DNA from: Penicillus capitatus
Taxonomy: Eukaryota; Chlorophyta
Length of the DNA: 64,000 bases
Assembly (NCBI GenBank): GCA_965649825.1
Contig: OZ287699.1
Location: 1,116,001 to 1,180,000 of the forward strand
Direction of reading: 5' to 3'
Shown here: positions 43,320 through 54,205 of the stretch, in pieces
Numbering within the stretch: the first letter of the stretch is position 1
Layout of the letters: every line of letters starts with the position of its first letter
Translations under genes and position numbers: made by a program
The notes under the pieces: generated by a model
What the model was told of the DNA's origin: nothing
The model's input: only the letters and a program-made list of their open reading frames with translations
The model's database searches: none

Positions 43320-44620
43320 AGCAAGGACGACCTCATCCTGGTCAACACTGCCACCAAGGCATGCCCCAGTCAAGTCGCCGCCACCCTGGACCCGTACAGC
43401 TCACCTCTAAGATCCACGCATCGCTGGCTGCCCACGAGAGCCGTGATAACGAACAGCTCCGCTTCATCGGCCTCCACGAGCGTACCAGGGACTCGCTGCT
43501 GTTGGCTCCTGAAGGTCTTTGCTATGACATAAACTCCCCGTCGTCTTGTCTCTCGCAGATTGCTCGCTTTCAAGCAAAAGCCACCCCTTTAGATTTCCTG
43601 ACAGCCCTAGCCCAAGACCTCGAAACTGTCCAGTGCCTCCTGACCCCTCTCTTCAACGTCATTCCGAAAGAGAGCCAAGCCTCTTCCAAACGAGCCCGCT
43701 GTAACATCGACGACATACAATCCTGCATTCGGTTCCACTGTATCGTGGCCCCGTCCACACCTGCTGCCCCGCCGCCTCCTCTCCCGGCAGAGAACACCAC
43801 CGGGCACACCATCTCGACCCATTCATACCGTGCCGCCACCCCAAGAGACACCCCAAACACAGACCCCCGCCCAAGTGCAGCGACTCTCCCAGGCACGAGC
43901 GATCAGGAGCGGTCAAGGCCCAGATTCGATGCGACGAACGCAGCTTCAAGCTCTGTCCAGTGACCCTGAAGGGAGACCGCTCATTATTCCGACAACTTGG
44001 CATCAGCCTAGAACGGACGTTGAAGATCACGCATCTGAAGGACTGCGTTGGAGACATCTGATCAGATCACGGCGGCAGATTCTACGTGCAAATCCGAGCA
44101 GAACTGCACAAGCAATTCGAGAAAGCGCTTGATCGCTGCCTAGAATGCGCCAGCGCCTGATGGGACCTAGAGCTAGACGACATCGGAACTTTCACGGTCA
44201 ACAACTTGTACCTCTCGCCAACAAAAGACAAGATCCCAGCGGTCATCAGCAATGTCGACAGGGACATTGACCCGGAAGCACCTATCGCAGCCATTGCAGA
44301 ACAGAATGCATCCCGCTGGAAGATACCGACAGCAGAACTGGTAGAATCGCACTTCGCAGCCCCGCACCGTCTGAATCGCAGGAAACGCGACTCCTCAGGA
44401 CGGCCCCTTCCCGAATGGACACCGAGCAAGAATCTGAAAGTCTTCATATCGAAGACACTTCACGAGCAACTTCTTGGAGAGCACAAGGCCCCGTTCGCCA
44501 CCCTGGATAATATGGTACCGCCAATCCGCCAGTTCGTTCGGTTTCCCAGTGTCCCGCGCGGAAACACCCGAGTGGCCATTTCATTTATCTCTTCCCTGTC
44601 CAGCCATTTCTGCCTTTGAG

Positions 44621-45223
44621 TCTTGATGATCGTTGGTCTTGTACTGAACGCAGTCACGCCTCTGATGTTTAAACTAAAAGGCACTGTAAGCACGACCAAT
44701 TCTAGGGCGGAAGCACAGCTCAGGGAGAGGGGTATTGGTCGTGCCACACCAATCGACAAAAGAGGAGGTGATGGCAACCATCTGGGCATGTCTCAACTTC
44801 CTGCCAGAGCTCCTTCAAAACGACCACCGCCTGAAAATTCACCGCAGTCATCACAAGAAGGACGATTTACAAGAAAAACCTCACAAAATCTTTCAATGTT
44901 ATTGAAGCCATGCCCTGGATTCAGCAATGATGGATAGACTGGAAAACCACAGGAAATCAATTCACCTCGTTCTCACAAATCTGGTCCCCAGGGTGAAGCG
45001 CAGATCAAGTAGCAAACAAAGCCTTCGGCTGAACACTTCCTCGCACAACATGGAAGTACGGACCAACCACTCGGTTTTCGCTGAACTCGGCTGGTGCGAA
45101 CGGAATAGCAGCTACTACCTCGACAGTCTCACCCAAGACCAACTGGAATGGAGACAAGGGAAGGTAAGTTCTTGATCTATGCCCTACGCTAGTAAAAGAA
45201 CACTTCCCCACAAGAAGACTTGC
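44621..45223. other. End of spacer, no gene recognised
   Basis: Frames are open on the plus strand between 44,927 and 45,175 (about 80 codons) but carry no recognisable family. It ends at the inner edge of the right inverted-repeat arm, where RING-gene exon 1 meets unrelated sequence. Confidence 0.35.
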
Positions 45224-45346
45224 GCGCACCGACGACGGGTTCGTGAAGGAGCTCGTAGCAAATCGAGCACTCGAATTCGGAAGCCAAATCCCCCTTCTCT
45301 GTGGATGGTGTCTCGTCACGATGCGCATCTTTGTTGTCGTGGGACA
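45224..45346 (-). pseudogene. Orphan first exon of the RING gene (right copy)
   Basis: Minus-strand copy of exon 1 (starts MSHDNKDAHRDE; includes CSICYELLHEP). The homology ends five bases into intron 1, so the remaining RING residues are missing. Reading past the junction gives ARKSSCGEVFFY and a stop. It should not make a folded RING. The start maps to 45,346. Confidence 0.85.
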
Positions 45347-45513
45347 TCGAAGTGGCGTCGACTGCGGTGGAGCGACGAAGTGACGGCAAGACCCTGTCGA
45401 GGTGGCGGTTTTTTCGATGGCGACGTCGTTGTCATCGCGATTGATGGCGATCGATCGACGGAACGACGATTCGATTCGCGATGCAGATTCTCGTGCGCAT
45501 GGCGAGGAACGAC

Positions 45514-45979
45514 CATGGCCGAAAAAGTCGCTCCGTCCGAGACCATCCATCACCGAAAGAGATACATTCACGTACAGGGCGCAAGATTGAAAGGTGTGAG
45601 ATGATGCGACATGAGAATTAGATGATCGAAGGCGCCGCCGTCGAAGAGCAGCGATCAACCTGCGGGGGGTTCCTTGGATGAAGGAAGGGCGCTGTCTGCC
45701 TACCGTGTCCAGAACGAATCATCAATGCATGCGTGTCTGCGTCCTGTAGGACGCGTTGTGATGAGGGTGAGGATCGCGTGAATAGTGTGAGATTTGTGCG
45801 AGAGTTGGCTGCAGGTGGAAATGATGACGCATCGTCTGCCACGCGGTTCAGAAGTGCGAGTGGACATCGATCGATCTGACACGCTGAGAGATGTGAAAGA
45901 CAAGCTGGAAAAGGCAACAGGCGTGCCGGCGCGTTTCCAGAAGGCTCTGCTATCCGGCATCGGCGAACTTGGCATCTGA
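45514..45979 (+). CDS. Ubiquitin-like-domain protein (right copy)
   Basis: Counterpart of the gene at 35,683-36,148. The distal exon (RVDIDRSDTLRDVKDKLEKA) is identical; the first exon differs by a few codons, including Cys to Gly in the RYIHVQ-C/G-ARLK segment. Exons between 45,600 and 45,790 were not resolved. Its divergent partner RING gene is truncated here. Confidence 0.5.
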
Positions 45980-46273
45980 GACAGAGGGGCGATCGAACAC
46001 ATCATTCTCTGCCAATCTAGCAGTCGCTGAAATGCATCGAAGGGACAGGACCGGCATAATATTTGACAGATGTGGGACGGCGAACAGCATGTCGTTGCCA
46101 GCGATGGGACACGAAGAGAAAGGACCTTGATGGCGTGATGTATTGTCTTGCTGTTACTGCGGGCGGCTTAAAACACAGATCTCGGCTCATCACTTGATCA
46201 TGGATCCTCCCGTGCGCGGAGAACGAATCATAAGGTGACACAGTGTCGGCGCGGCGCGTCTCGCCTCGAAGCA

Positions 46274-46605
46274 ATGCGATCACACAAAAAAGGACTGGAT
46301 TTCAGAAGGCGTCCTGTGCCTTTTTGCTTCTTTCAGGAAACAACATAGGACTGATTCGCCAAAAACCTGCAACTTCGACATGGCTTCTGCGCCAATCGGA
46401 TGCAGTCAGACAACAAGGACTGGGTTTCAGATTCAATGACACAAAAAAGGACCGGCTCATCAAAAAGCTGCACACTTCAACAAGGCTCATGCATCGATCA
46501 GATGCAACGACACAAAAAGGGACTGGATTTCAGAAGGCGTCCTGCGCCTTTTTGCTTTCTTTGAATAACAACAGAGGACTGGTTCATCAAAATGAAATAA
46601 ACTTC
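46274..46605. repeat. Three imperfect tandem repeats of about 100-126 bp (right arm)
   Basis: Units start at 46,274, 46,400 and 46,502. Same array as 35,056-35,387 in the left arm, read here on the plus strand. Confidence 0.75.
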
Positions 46606-46630
46606 TCGAGGAAGACATGCAAACTGGTTC

Positions 46631-47609
46631 TCAAACAACTGACTTCCTCGTCTTTGCGAGACGGCAGAAACGTCTGGCCGTCAGGTTCTCATCTGAAAAC
46701 GGACATGTGTGTGAGCAGGAGAATACGAATGAGAGTACTTCTGTGGGAGCGATGGCTTTTCAGATTTTCTACCGAGGATACATGTTTCCTTCAGCTCAAG
46801 CGGTTGTTCGCCTTCTTTCAGCCAACATCTATCTTCACTGCGATTCCATACCCATGAATCGCATCCTACGAAGAAGACGAGAATGTTGCTCTATTCAAGA
46901 CTTCAAGTCGTACTAGGGTCGGATTCACACAGCTGGCAACACACGTCCGGTTGAGTGACTGGATAAATTATCGCATACTTCCCTCCAATTGTGTTTAGTC
47001 CATAGACAGCGTTGCAGGAATCTCTTGTTTTCTATCCAACAGCGTGTGTTTTCTTTGGCTTTATGAAACGGCGTAAAAGAGAACTGGACGCACCATTTCG
47101 ATTTCGTTGCGTCCCTGACATGCAGGGCAATTTTCTGGATCGGATGCGGCGGATTTGAGCCAACATTTGCCCGTCTCTGTGTTATACACATATGCTTTGC
47201 AGTCTAGTGTGCACAGAAATGGCATGGATGCGAGTTCTTGATAGATGGATCTTACAGGATCCCAAAAGGCGACATCTGTAGCAGCAGTTGCCCGCATTCC
47301 CGAGTCCATCGATCTCTTCAATATCGTTTCCTGCAGCCAGCGTTAAGTTTCATTCAAAAAAGAACAGCTTCACCTGGCCAGTTTGTTCCAGTATAGAAGT
47401 CGTCACAGCCTACAGTGATTGTTCAGAGGTCTTAGGAATCGCCTGTCGTGCGCACTTGGTTGGTTGACGACGCCGCCGCCGCTTCTTGCGCAAGGAGCGA
47501 CTTCTTCAGACATGGCTCCCTGCGAAACTGTTGTGTTCTAGATACTCGCGAACAACAAGGATCTAACCGCAGCCGAGAGCAGCAGCGTCAATGCGACCGC
47601 GACGAGCAT
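46631..47609 (-). CDS. Secreted PAN/Apple-domain protein (right copy)
   Basis: Paralog of 34,052-35,030 with the same signal-peptide start (ATG at 47,607-47,609) and the same Cys scaffold. Replacements relative to the left copy: Phe to Trp in TGKC-F/W-LKSA; Ser to Asn before CPAC; Ser-Ser to Thr-Ile before GGKYA; and a 21-nt in-frame swap (46,782-46,802) that changes QVMESPD to PLELKET just before the last Cys. Flanking sequence is otherwise almost unchanged. Exon junction after the signal peptide and the 3' end are unresolved, as in the left copy. Confidence 0.62.
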
Positions 47610-47864
47610 CTTGAGCCACAGCACTGCAGAAAAACACTTCGAGTTGGACTTTCGAGTTCGGTAACGAAGAAACGGCGAGGTCACGCGAAGCGAGAGATCG
47701 CAACGCGCAGTCGGCCGCCGGTAAAATGCGACGGCGACGAGCATTTCGAGCCACAGCACGGCAGAAAAACACTTCGAGTTGGACTTTCGAGTTCGGTAAC
47801 GAAGAAACGGCGAGGTCACGCGAAGCGAGAGATCACAGCGCGCAGTCGGCCGCCGGTAAAATGC
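47595..47864. repeat. Two tandem 135-bp units (right arm)
   Basis: Same unit as 33,662-34,066, with one copy fewer. Overlaps the PAN start codon. Confidence 0.9.
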
Positions 47865-48061
47865 GTGCTGCTGAACATTTACGCGCCAGATAACTCGCCG
47901 ACGACGATTTTCACGCGGTGTAACGCACCGACAAGACCTGAGCAAAGCGTTGGACAACGGTCGGAACTCGCCTTGGAAACCGATGAAAGCAGATCGCAGC
48001 ACACGCATGCAGATCTCGGCTTTAATACCTCGATAATGTCTGTGATGACGAATCAACTGGA

Positions 48062-48306
48062 TTAGGAGGTTCTGGAATCTTCTGCCTGTCGAACGTTCTC
48101 CGTCACGTCGTCCTTACCAGACTTCGGAAGGCTGTGGATTGCCGATGAGGATGGATCCCTGGACTGCAATCCGTCAATCTGCACATTGAAAACAGCCGGT
48201 ATCTCCGGCAGTTGACGAAGCGAGCACGCATGTGCGATCATCGTTCTCGCACTTGTGAGGTATCGCTGAAGGGCAACCAACTTCACGTCTTTCGTTCCTC
48301 GGATCC
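48062..48306 (-). CDS. C-terminal exon of an unassigned gene
   Basis: Minus-strand exon that appears to begin after a TTTTGACAGATAG 3' splice site. It reads GTKDVKLVALQRYLTSARTM, ACSLRQLPEIPAVFNVQIDG, then a Ser/Asp-rich tail with stop at 48,062. Only its last part (from about NVQIDG) is duplicated in the left arm, so the left end at 33,337 cuts through it. The upstream exon (48,310-48,650) was not found with confidence. No family recognised. Confidence 0.35.
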
Positions 48307-48650
48307 TTTCCTATCTGTCAAAACGAGGATTCAAGTTCGGTGTTAACACTGAAAGCATCTAGGTGAGCTTGGGTGCCAGAAGGACATGTCTCACCACGAG
48401 GCAAGTAAAACAACAAAGTCGCGACGATGTCTTAGCGGAAGAAGCCAACGATGAGAGGATTGCCCGAGACGGCGAATGGAAAACATGGAACAACAACTGA
48501 GCCTAGCAATTGGGGTTTCACATGGCAGATCGTTCACAAAACCACAGAAATCCATGGACGAAGAAGCGAAACAAGTCAAGATTCCATCCGAGGCAGCCGA
48601 TGGAGGACCTGGAATACATGAGTTGTCGCGATCCCTTTTCCTTCCACCCT

Positions 48651-49574
48651 TCACCGTCTGGCGCTTCGAATCTTCTGCGCCGCATCGATCTCCGATTGTG
48701 GCACCTGCATGTCCTCTTTTATTCTGTTCCGATTACGATCGGCGTCATGAATCATGCGCCTTCACGCCACGCAACCTGTTCCAAGAGGTCGGAGAGTTTT
48801 CGGATGGCTTCGTCCACAACCGTGTTCCTCTCTTCGATAAACTCTGGTCGGATGCCGCGTCCACTGTAAGTCAAGACGGCACCAATGGATGCATAGACAC
48901 CATCCACAACCTAGATGCTGTATTTTGGCCGGTTCATTCCTGCTTCTTGACGCACACCTCCGTTTCTCCCTTTTCTCCAAATCCCCCATATCGGATCGAC
49001 ACGCTCTGTTCCTTTTCACTACCGGATATCACGGCAGCCACAATGGGCGTCGCTTGGCCGACCATTCTCAGCCGACGCGCCATTCCTGTCCTCGTACAGG
49101 CTTCAGTCATCCTTCTCTTCAGTGAAGTAGCTTACATCAACCTGGCAATTGCGGATTGAGCTCTCGGCGTTCGATGCTTCGCTGTGGCGTTTTTGCAACC
49201 AACTAAACCAACCAGGTCGTGCTTGTTTGAAACGGGAGTGTGTGTCTGACCTGTATTCGACGCAGCACGCTTCGGGCGTCGAGCAGGATGATCAGTGCCT
49301 GTTGGAATTCGAGATCCGGACGCACGGCCTTTCGTGTGACGTCTTCCAAGACATTCGCGTTGGTCTCTGGTTCCTCTGCCGACACCAGGGCCATAGGTAT
49401 CAGGCTCAGCATTGCTCGTCGAGTCAAGAGATGACTCGGCGATATCTCGTCTTGCACGCGTGACAGTCCTCCATTCCTGCAAGGAGGCCGCGCTGCATCA
49501 GCGCCACTGTCCCGGTCCAGATTATGAGCTCGTGGAGTCGCAGAAGGCGAGATGCCGATCACGGTGAGGCGCAT
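48651..49574 (-). CDS. Predicted thylakoid-lumen protein (twin-Arg transit peptide)
   Basis: Five exons. From ATG 49,574: a leader of about 50 residues without a membrane helix, then the twin-arginine lumenal signal HLLTRRAMLSLIPMALVSA, then a helical mature domain (ALIILLDARSVLRRIQ; joined by intron to LVAKTPQRSIERRELNPQLP; by another to MARRLRMVGQATPIVAAVIS; then VSIRYGGFGEKGETE, VVDGVYASIGAVLTYSGRG and IRPEFIEERNTVVDEAIRKL). The order transit peptide plus RR signal indicates Tat import into the thylakoid lumen. The mature part resembles the four-helix PsbQ-like lumen proteins in pattern only. All four introns (about 45-70 nt) restore frame. The start is 38 bp from the divergent BOP1 start. 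Confidence 0.65.
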
Positions 49575-49612
49575 CGCGAATGCGTCATTGATCTTTCCAT
49601 TTTGGCGAGCAG

Positions 49613-52360
49613 ATGATGAAGCGCACGAGAGCAGAAGCGAGCTCGGCGGCGGTCGATGATATCGAGCCCTCTCCTGCGACAGATCTCGTCGAATTCGAAG
49701 CGCTGGAAATCGACAGCGGCGGCAGCGACATTGGCAGCGAGGACCCAGCATCCAGTGACGAGGAGCTGGAGTCCCTTCCAGATGATTCAGAGAACGAAGC
49801 CGAAGATGCGCACCTTTCTTCAGAAGTGGACAGCGACGAGGGAGCCGAGTCCATCGATCTGGAAGAAATCAAAAGAGAAGGCGAAGAGATACTCAAATTA
49901 CAAGAACGGTGCTCACTCTTCTCCTTTCACTGTGCATTGCCTCATCGGGCAATGGATGGTAGAGATCGATTGGGCATCGGACACGATCCAGGAAGCGATT
50001 CCTCAGAAGATGAGCGCCGGAATCGCAACACGAGTCATCTCTCGGCATCGCGTCCTGTAGAAGATCGTGTGTGTTTGTGCAGTTGGCGATGTTCCATTGA
50101 AATGGTATCAGCACGAGGATCATATCGGCTACGACATAAACGGGAGAAAGATCACAAAATCCGAAAGAAAAGATCGGTTGGATCGCTTGTTGGAGAAGAT
50201 GGACAAGGATGGGTTGGTGACAAGTTTTCACGATCCTTACAACGACGAAGAGGTTCAGATCTCGAGAGAGGACCTAAGAATGCTGTTGAATATCAAGAAA
50301 GGCAAACTGCCCGATGCACAGATGGAGCCATACTTTGAGTATCCCAACTGGTTCTCCAGCAAAATACGCATCCATCCCCTCTCGAATGCTCTCAAACCCA
50401 AGTCAAGGTTGTCAGACGCGGGGCATTCGAAGTGGGTGCCGGATGTTCTGTTTGCAGTTTTGTACCGTCACAGTATGAAGAACGAAAGGTGGCTCAGTTG
50501 GTCCAGGCCTTAAAGTCTGGGATCACTAAGAAAGCAGATCGTGCGCCGCGAGATCCGGATGATCCGTATATGATCTGGGCAGAAGATGGAAGGTATGAAC
50601 GCGAGGGTAGCCGATTGGCTTATCTGCAGCCACCGAAAAGACCGCTGCCTGGTCATGATGAATCGTACCATCCTCCTAAAGAATACCTCCCCACAAAAGC
50701 AAACGCCTCTCACTCTTTATAGACATTGAGACAGCTCTCATTTAGAGTGAGAAAAAAGCAATGGAGGAGCAGAATGAAAAATACAAAGAAGATTCGTATC
50801 CCAAGTTCATTCCGCAGTCTTTTGATTTTCTTAGAAAGGCGAGAAAAGCATAAGGCAAAATGGTAGAAATGAAGATTGAGAAGTTTAGGTTCCTGGCTAC
50901 GAGAGATATGCTCGGGAAGTTTTCGAGCGATGTTTGGACTTGTTTATGTGTCCCAGAATGAAACCTAGGCGACAGAATCAGGCTACAGACAGACGGCAGC
51001 TCTTTCCGGACTTACCTAAACCCAAAGATCTCCAACCGTTTCCCACAGTGCTTTATCTCAAATACATTGGGCACAAAGGAAAGGTAAGGACGCTGCGATG
51101 ATACACTCCCTGTTGAATAGCGCCTCTAGGTTCGATCTCTAAGCGTTGATCCTTCAGGTCAATGGCTCGTTTCTGGATCCGATGATGGTACAGCCAAAGT
51201 GTGGGAAGTAGGTCACACATCTGATTAAAAAAGAGTGATTGGGTCCTTAGGTTTTGACAGGACGCTGTGTTTTTACATTCGCGAGCTCAACACCTGTCAG
51301 ACGCGTTGTCTGGCATCCAAAGATGAAAGTGTTGTCGATTGTGGCGGGGAAGCATCTCATGCTGATACCTGTGGCCCTTCCTCAGTCAAGTCCATCTCTG
51401 CCCAAAAGCATTCTGAGAATCTCGGCAGCGGAGACGCGCGAAGATACTTCTGCGTTTGTGAAATGGTCGCAAAGAGCAGATGGTGGCATTGACGTCGAGC
51501 ATCCTTTCTTGGTCGACGATGTTGCTTGGCACTCGCAGGGGGACTATTTTGCGACAGTTCAGCCGACGGGAGGCACGAAAGTGAGTGAGCCCGCATGAAA
51601 ACGCTGCGTATGTGATTTCTGGTATGCTCTCAGTCTGTCTTGATTCATCGTCTTTCGCACAAGGCAACACAGAATCCGTTTAAGAAGAGCCACGGAAAAA
51701 TGGTGCAAGTGCACTTCCATCCAACAAAACCTCACTTCATCGTCCTGGCAGAAGATAGAGTATAAGTCCTATCACCAATGGCACATACACATCTTGTGCC
51801 ATAGTTAAGGATCTACGATTTGATCAAACAGAAGATCGTGAAGAAACTCTCGATCAAGAGAAAGGGATCCATGACATGTATGGATATGCATCGAGGTGCA
51901 CAACTTGTTGCTGTCACATCAGCGATTCCCTTACTCGAATGAAATGGAACTGTAGGTGGCGAGAATCTGTTGGTGGGCGGAGAAGATAACCAACTCGCTT
52001 GGTACGATCTGGACTTATCCGTCCGTCCCTACAAGGCGCTGAAATTCCACAAACACGCCATTCGGAGTGTCCGCTTTCATCCAAGCTACCCACTCTTCGC
52101 CTCCGCATCCGACGATGCCACAGTCCAGGTCATACCGTTGTGTCGGATGATTATATATGGGCGAATGCATGATGTGACAGGTCTTCCATGGTATGGTCTA
52201 TGAGGATTTGACCATGAATGCTCTCATCGTCCCAGTGAAGATTCTTCGAGGACATACCTTTACCGATTTCTCTGGAGTATTGGATTGCATCTTTCATCCG
52301 ACCCAACCATGGCTCTTTACAGCAGGGGGCGATGGGAACATTCATCTATACACCAATTGA
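49613..52360 (+). CDS. BOP1: BOP1/ERB1 ribosome biogenesis factor
   Basis: PeBoW-complex protein of 60S pre-ribosome assembly (nucleolus). An acidic N-terminus ([11 protein letters not shown]..., [20 protein letters not shown]) leads to the BOP1NT domain: [55 protein letters not shown] and [14 protein letters not shown]. The linker [20 protein letters not shown] precedes a WD40 propeller ([60 protein letters not shown]). About ten short introns. The stop is 11 bp from the stop of the convergent DLAT gene. Confidence 0.92.
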
Positions 52361-52371
52361 CAAGACATCTT

Positions 52372-54077
52372 CTACACGAGAAGTGGCAATGGATGTTCTA
52401 TGTATTGCCGAAAGGCTGTTAGGAATCGATGTGCCAGATCTCCATCAAACACACGATGATCTGCCGTTAGCGTAACCGTCATCTTTGGGATCATCGCGAG
52501 TTGCCGAGTCCCTTGGACGTAGCCAATCTCCGAATGCGATCCGCCGACAGCCATGATGCAACTGTGGGGGAGATTGATGATGGCGCAGAAGGAATCGATA
52601 CCAAACATTCCTGTCATGCACTCCATATCTTCTATTCAGATGGTGGCCTCTGTACCCAAATTGGAGATGGTGAAGGTGCCGCCGATGAACTCCTCCGGTT
52701 TGAGTGTGTCGTTTCGTGCTTTCGTTGCCAGATCGCGAATTTCTTGAGCGATTGTCTTGAGAGTTTTGCCGTCGGCCTGTTTCACGATGGGAGTGATGAG
52801 CCCCGTCGGTGTCGAGACAGCAATCGAGATATCCACAGATGTCCATGGCTTGAGGCACTGCTCCTTTTCATCCCAATAAGCATTGGCTGATGGGACGTCG
52901 CGTAAGGACAAGGCCACTGCCTTTGTCACGAAATCGTTCAGCGATATCTACAGCATCTCTAACTCTCATAGTTGATGACATAGCGAAAAATGTCACACTT
53001 TTGCGCCAGCAGATTTGAGTGTCTCGCGTAGCTGCTGCACCTCAGTGATATCGCAGTCGATGCTGAAATAGATACCGGGGATCGTTGTCTTGGCTTGAAG
53101 AACTCTCTGTGCAATGACTCTGCGCATTTGCGTCAGAGGAATGTCACGATAGTCTGTCGGCGGCGCAGTTTTGGGCTCTTCTGCCTTTGGCTTGTCCTGC
53201 TTAGTACGCGGTGTGGAGGGCGGAGCAACGGAGACCGGATCTGGAGGCGCCATTGCTCGCAGAACGTCTTCCTTTGTGACAATGCCTTTCGGTCCTGTCG
53301 CCCGAAGATCATTGAGCACAAGGCCTTTCTCACGGGCTAGCTTCCTTGCAGCGGGACCGATCTTGACATCATCCACCTCCATCCCAAACGTATCGGCACG
53401 CAGACAAATCGCGTCGCAAATGGCACCGTTTGATGGACAGGCAACGGCGACGCTTCGGACACCGTCTGCGTGGGTGTCTCACTAGATTCCGGTCCTTTAT
53501 AAGACTGGAAGGCCGGGACATCTTTCTCCTCTTCGACCAGAACGGCAATAGGTGTGCCGACCTAAGACTCTCCCCTTCTGCCAGAATCGCACGCGAGAGA
53601 TCGATCGTGTCACTTCGATGTCTTTTGTTCCAGCCGCCACCAGAATCTTCGCAATGATGCCTTCGTCCATCGTATCGAAGTCCAACGTCGCTTTGTCGGT
53701 TTCGATCTCGGCAATGGTATCTCCGCTCTCGACTGCTGTTCCTTCCTTCACGTGCCAACGCAGCAATCCTCCTTTCGTCATGGTCGGCGACAAACTGGGC
53801 ATCTCCACAATCTACGTCATCCCCATTCTTTCTCACTCTATCTCACTCATAAATCACTGTGTGAGAAGGAAGCGTTGATAACAAACGTAACAGAAATGAC
53901 CTCCTCCAATACGGCGTCTCCGCTCTGCCATACACTCGCCGTCAACATTGCCAAATGCGATCGCGTTGTCGTCGGGCCCCACGTTGGACGGCGATTGACG
54001 ACGAAAGGCCGCGTCTCTGTTGCAACGATAGAAGCATGGCGTAGCACTGCACGGAACAGAGAACGTGACGGCAGCAT
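52372..54077 (-). CDS. DLAT: Dihydrolipoamide acetyltransferase, pyruvate dehydrogenase E2
   Basis: Core of mitochondrial pyruvate dehydrogenase. The N-terminal exon starting at 54,077 is an Arg/Ser-rich mitochondrial presequence (MLPSRSLFRAVLRHASIVAT). A single lipoyl domain follows (VEMPSLSPTMTKGGLLRWHV, with the lipoylation site in IETDKATLDFD). The E3/E1-binding domain reads GPAARKLAREKGLVLNDLRA and GPKGIVTKEDV. The catalytic domain has IPLTQMRRVIAQRVLQAKTT, STPTGLITPIVKQADGKTL and the active-site TADHRVFDGDLAHRFL near the end. Human DLAT has two lipoyl domains; this has one. About six introns; frames join at each. Start is 128 bp from the divergent PSB28 start. Confidence 0.93.
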
Positions 54078-54205
54078 CAGACGAGAATCGTCATACAGAC
54101 GGGCGTCTCAGACACGACCGGCCATTCCACCCATTTCGCCATTTCTCGTCGCCATTCTGTCCGCTGAGACTGTCCCCTTTCTTCTTTCCCTTTGCCACAT
54201 ACACA

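Larger units (their letters stand above)
41291..44620 (+). mobile_element. Older decayed retroelement, split by a younger LTR element
   Basis: Without the LTR element, a plus-strand frame from about 41,299 (Pro/Arg-rich) would continue directly into SKDDLILVNTATKACPSQ at 43,320. It then runs, by a 26-nt intron or a frameshift, into HASLAAHESRDNEQLRFIGL and a Pro-rich linker, and on to the A-type domain (VKAQIRCDERSFKLCP at 43,910, ending in VFISKTLHEQLLG and IRQFVRFPSVPRG). In-frame stops at 44,058 and 44,157 show it is dead. The A-type domain matches copy A at 40,495. No reverse transcriptase was seen in either copy. Confidence 0.55.
45224..48189. repeat. Right arm of large inverted repeat
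   Basis: Reverse-complement partner of 33,337-36,438, about 2.97 kb. It lacks one 135-bp unit relative to the left arm. At its outer end it continues into an exon (48,062-48,306) that is truncated in the left arm; at its inner end it breaks inside RING-gene intron 1. Confidence 0.95.

Noticed and set aside
45005-45658. 217-codon minus-strand frame and its mirror at 35,657-36,529
   Set aside because: Ser/Arg-rich shadow of the UBL/RING promoter region present in both arms; joins across the arm boundary without exon logic.
33337-48189. Inverted repeats as terminal repeats of a large DNA transposon
   Set aside because: No target duplication at the outer ends, no transposase or polymerase gene in the spacer, and the ends cut host-type exons rather than starting with a terminal motif.
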